Shown piece by piece: positions 62,766-64,000 of a DNA stretch of 64,000 nucleotides. The notes beneath the pieces are model-generated. The model saw nothing but the letters and a program-made list of their open reading frames with translations, ran no database searches and was not told the origin of the DNA. The translations under genes were made by a program, and so were the position numbers. The DNA lies in assembly GCA_019914995.1 (NCBI GenBank), contig CM034130.1:3348001-3412000 (forward strand), written 5' to 3'. This DNA is from Acanthochlamys bracteata (Eukaryota > Streptophyta > Magnoliopsida > Pandanales > Velloziaceae). How positions within the stretch are numbered: position 1 is the stretch's first letter; every line of letters starts with the position of its first letter.

Positions 62766-63139
62766 CCAGAGAATGAGCGATCGGCAGCGATAGCGAGAGC
62801 GAACGGTAGGAGATAAGGAAATGAAATGAGAATAATGAAAATAAGTCTGGTTGAAATACATATAGTATTGTAATTGTGCTAACTTACAGCGGGCAAAATT
62901 GACATTTAATACATCTAGCAGCAAAAGCCCCGCGCGGCTTTATTTTAAAAGCATCGAATTGGAGCTTTCTATTTTTCACTGTTTAAAGCCGCTTTTAGCA
63001 GTTTAAAGCAGACTCATCCAAACGCTTGGGCCTATAGCAAGTACACAAACATGTATTAATGACTGAATGTCACATTCACATGGATTAGAAAATATACCAT
63101 AACATGGAGAAACTCTCATTCACTCCTATGTTTGTCACC

Positions 63140-64000
63140 TCCCTCTCCATTCCCTCCTCATCTTCCGTATCATCCACACCAAATCATCAAGATTCAATTC
63201 ATTTTCAGTATGTACAAAATATTTATATTTCAGAAGCTAGATTCTTAATTTACCATATAACATTATTAACTGAAAACAAAAGAAAAGACAATACTATCCG
63301 TAGGTTTCTCTTAAATTTATCATACTTTTAATTGTTTATAAAATGCCTCTAACTCTTAATTAGTTAAATTTGTAGTTGTTACATAATTATCCACTCATCA
63401 TTGTCACTAAATTTTTCAACATCCATAAGTCATAGTTTTGACCTTTGAAATAATTCCTACTATGTAAATATAATTAATAAAAATATATAATAAAAATTTG
63501 AATAATAAAAAATAATAAAAAAGATAGAAGAAGTGAAGAACTATTATTTTCGTCTCAATCTCAAGTTACAATAGACATATACAAGATAATTAAACCGTTG
63601 ATGCTCCAACCTTTTTTTTTTTTTTTTTGAATCTATAACTTTTGGAGATGTTTAGCATTATTTCTATATAATAATCATCATTCATCTGTAGGAGTAAAAA
63701 AGTTTAGAATACAAAAATAAAAGATAGAAAATGATAGTTCTGTTAGAAACATACAAAAATCAAGTATGAAACTATAACTATCTGTAGTCATAGTTTTACG
63801 ATTAGCTATAGTAGAAATACGTCCAAGGTTTACTTCGGCATTTCTAAAAAGTTTCATCTCATCAATCAACCTAAAAATCAAATATGAAACTATTACTACC
63901 TGCGGCCATAGTTTAACGATTAGCTACAGTAGAAATACGTCCAAAGTCTCATTCGATATTTCTAAAAAACTTCATCTCACCAGTCAACTTGTTGATCAAC
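63140..64000 (-). pseudogene. hAT transposase C-terminal remnant (copy C)
   Basis: Minus-strand sequence aligns with the tails of copies A and B: the acidic end (about 63155-63205), the EEF/DE region near 63400, and the 'ISTIANR' block. The dimerisation core (GCERNW... in A and B) is missing; a T run (63611-63630) sits at the gap. A ~125-bp piece is duplicated in tandem (about 63755-63880 and 63870-64000). Continues beyond the window. Confidence 0.75.

Larger units (their letters stand above)
60137..63032. mobile_element. 2.9-kb DNA transposon nested in hAT copy C
   Basis: Left end ggccccgtttgaacgtgctc; right end, inverted, ggcccaagcgtttggatgag. A 3-bp tat flanks both sides (60134-60136, 63033-63035). 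Subterminal regions of both ends carry 'gctgcttta/taaagccgc' motifs in opposite orientation. GGCCCxxGTTTGG ends with a 3-bp duplication fit PIF/Harbinger-like elements, though tat is not the usual taa/tta. No transposase recognised. The interior has exon-like pieces on the minus strand. Confidence 0.7.
58693..64000 (-). mobile_element. hAT transposon copy C, truncated by window end
   Basis: Begins caaagttcgcaaactcgaac, aligning with the left end of copy A, after a candidate target site ctaataac (58685-58692). Subterminal 'gttgacccggctggtcaac' also matches. Interrupted at 60137-63032 by a different DNA transposon. After that insertion the transposase tail resumes on the minus strand and runs off the window. 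Confidence 0.8.

Noticed and set aside
60137-63032. hAT or MULE identity for the nested element
   Set aside because: Neither the 8-bp nor the 9-bp flanks match; only the 3-bp tat does.
1-64000. rRNA, tRNA, CRISPR arrays, viral or organellar insertions
   Set aside because: I looked for cloverleaf-like genes, regularly spaced repeats, and long intact viral or organellar frames and saw none I could support by eye.

Overview
This window is nuclear DNA from a flowering plant. It is AT-rich, its genes are split by GT-AG introns, and the genes and transposons have recognisable plant homologues. I cannot name the species. Four host genes can be reconstructed exon by exon: a secreted alpha-L-fucosidase of the FUC1 type (10.8-12.5 kb, minus), the peroxisome biogenesis protein PEX16 (27.5-29.5 kb, minus), cytosolic HMG-CoA synthase of the mevalonate pathway (32.0-36.8 kb, minus), and the GET3a/ASNA1 tail-anchored-protein targeting ATPase (38.6-49.4 kb, plus). 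The last three give gap-free spliced frames of 368, 465 and 359 codons, and FUC1 gives 498. All should be functional as far as the DNA shows.

Layout. 0-6.4 kb is a decayed array of minus-strand LTR-retroelement units: two 2.3-2.6 kb internal regions separated by related LTR-like blocks, then two more blocks, the last inverted. 6.4-8 kb is AT-rich DNA without a gene. 8.0-9.9 kb holds exon-like pieces of an unrecognised host gene, apparently broken. FUC1 follows. 12.5-26 kb is transposon territory: an 812-bp non-autonomous hAT element, a 5.1-kb hAT element with a damaged transposase (copy A), and an 841-bp hAT-like element. 27.5-36.8 kb is the gene-dense part (PEX16, HMGS), with two more small hAT elements between these genes. 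HMGS and GET3a are head to head, 1.9 kb apart. GET3a intron 2 is about 8.1 kb and holds a 508-bp hAT-type MITE, an (AT)n tract and a wrecked Ty1/copia retrotransposon with both LTRs. 52.5-57.5 kb is a second hAT element (copy B) with a perfect 8-bp target duplication. 58.7 kb to the window end is a third, truncated hAT copy (C), interrupted by a 2.9-kb terminal-inverted-repeat element of PIF/Harbinger or a similar 3-bp-TSD type.

The main theme is one hAT family seen at several stages of decay: three transposase-bearing copies, all in the same orientation, and two sub-kilobase deletion derivatives that keep its ends. Most have flanking 8-bp duplications readable in the window. The host genes have unrelated roles (cell-wall/N-glycan trimming, peroxisome assembly, isoprenoid synthesis, ER membrane-protein targeting) and nothing suggests they act together. 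I found no rRNA, tRNA or CRISPR feature and no evidence of an undescribed multi-gene system.
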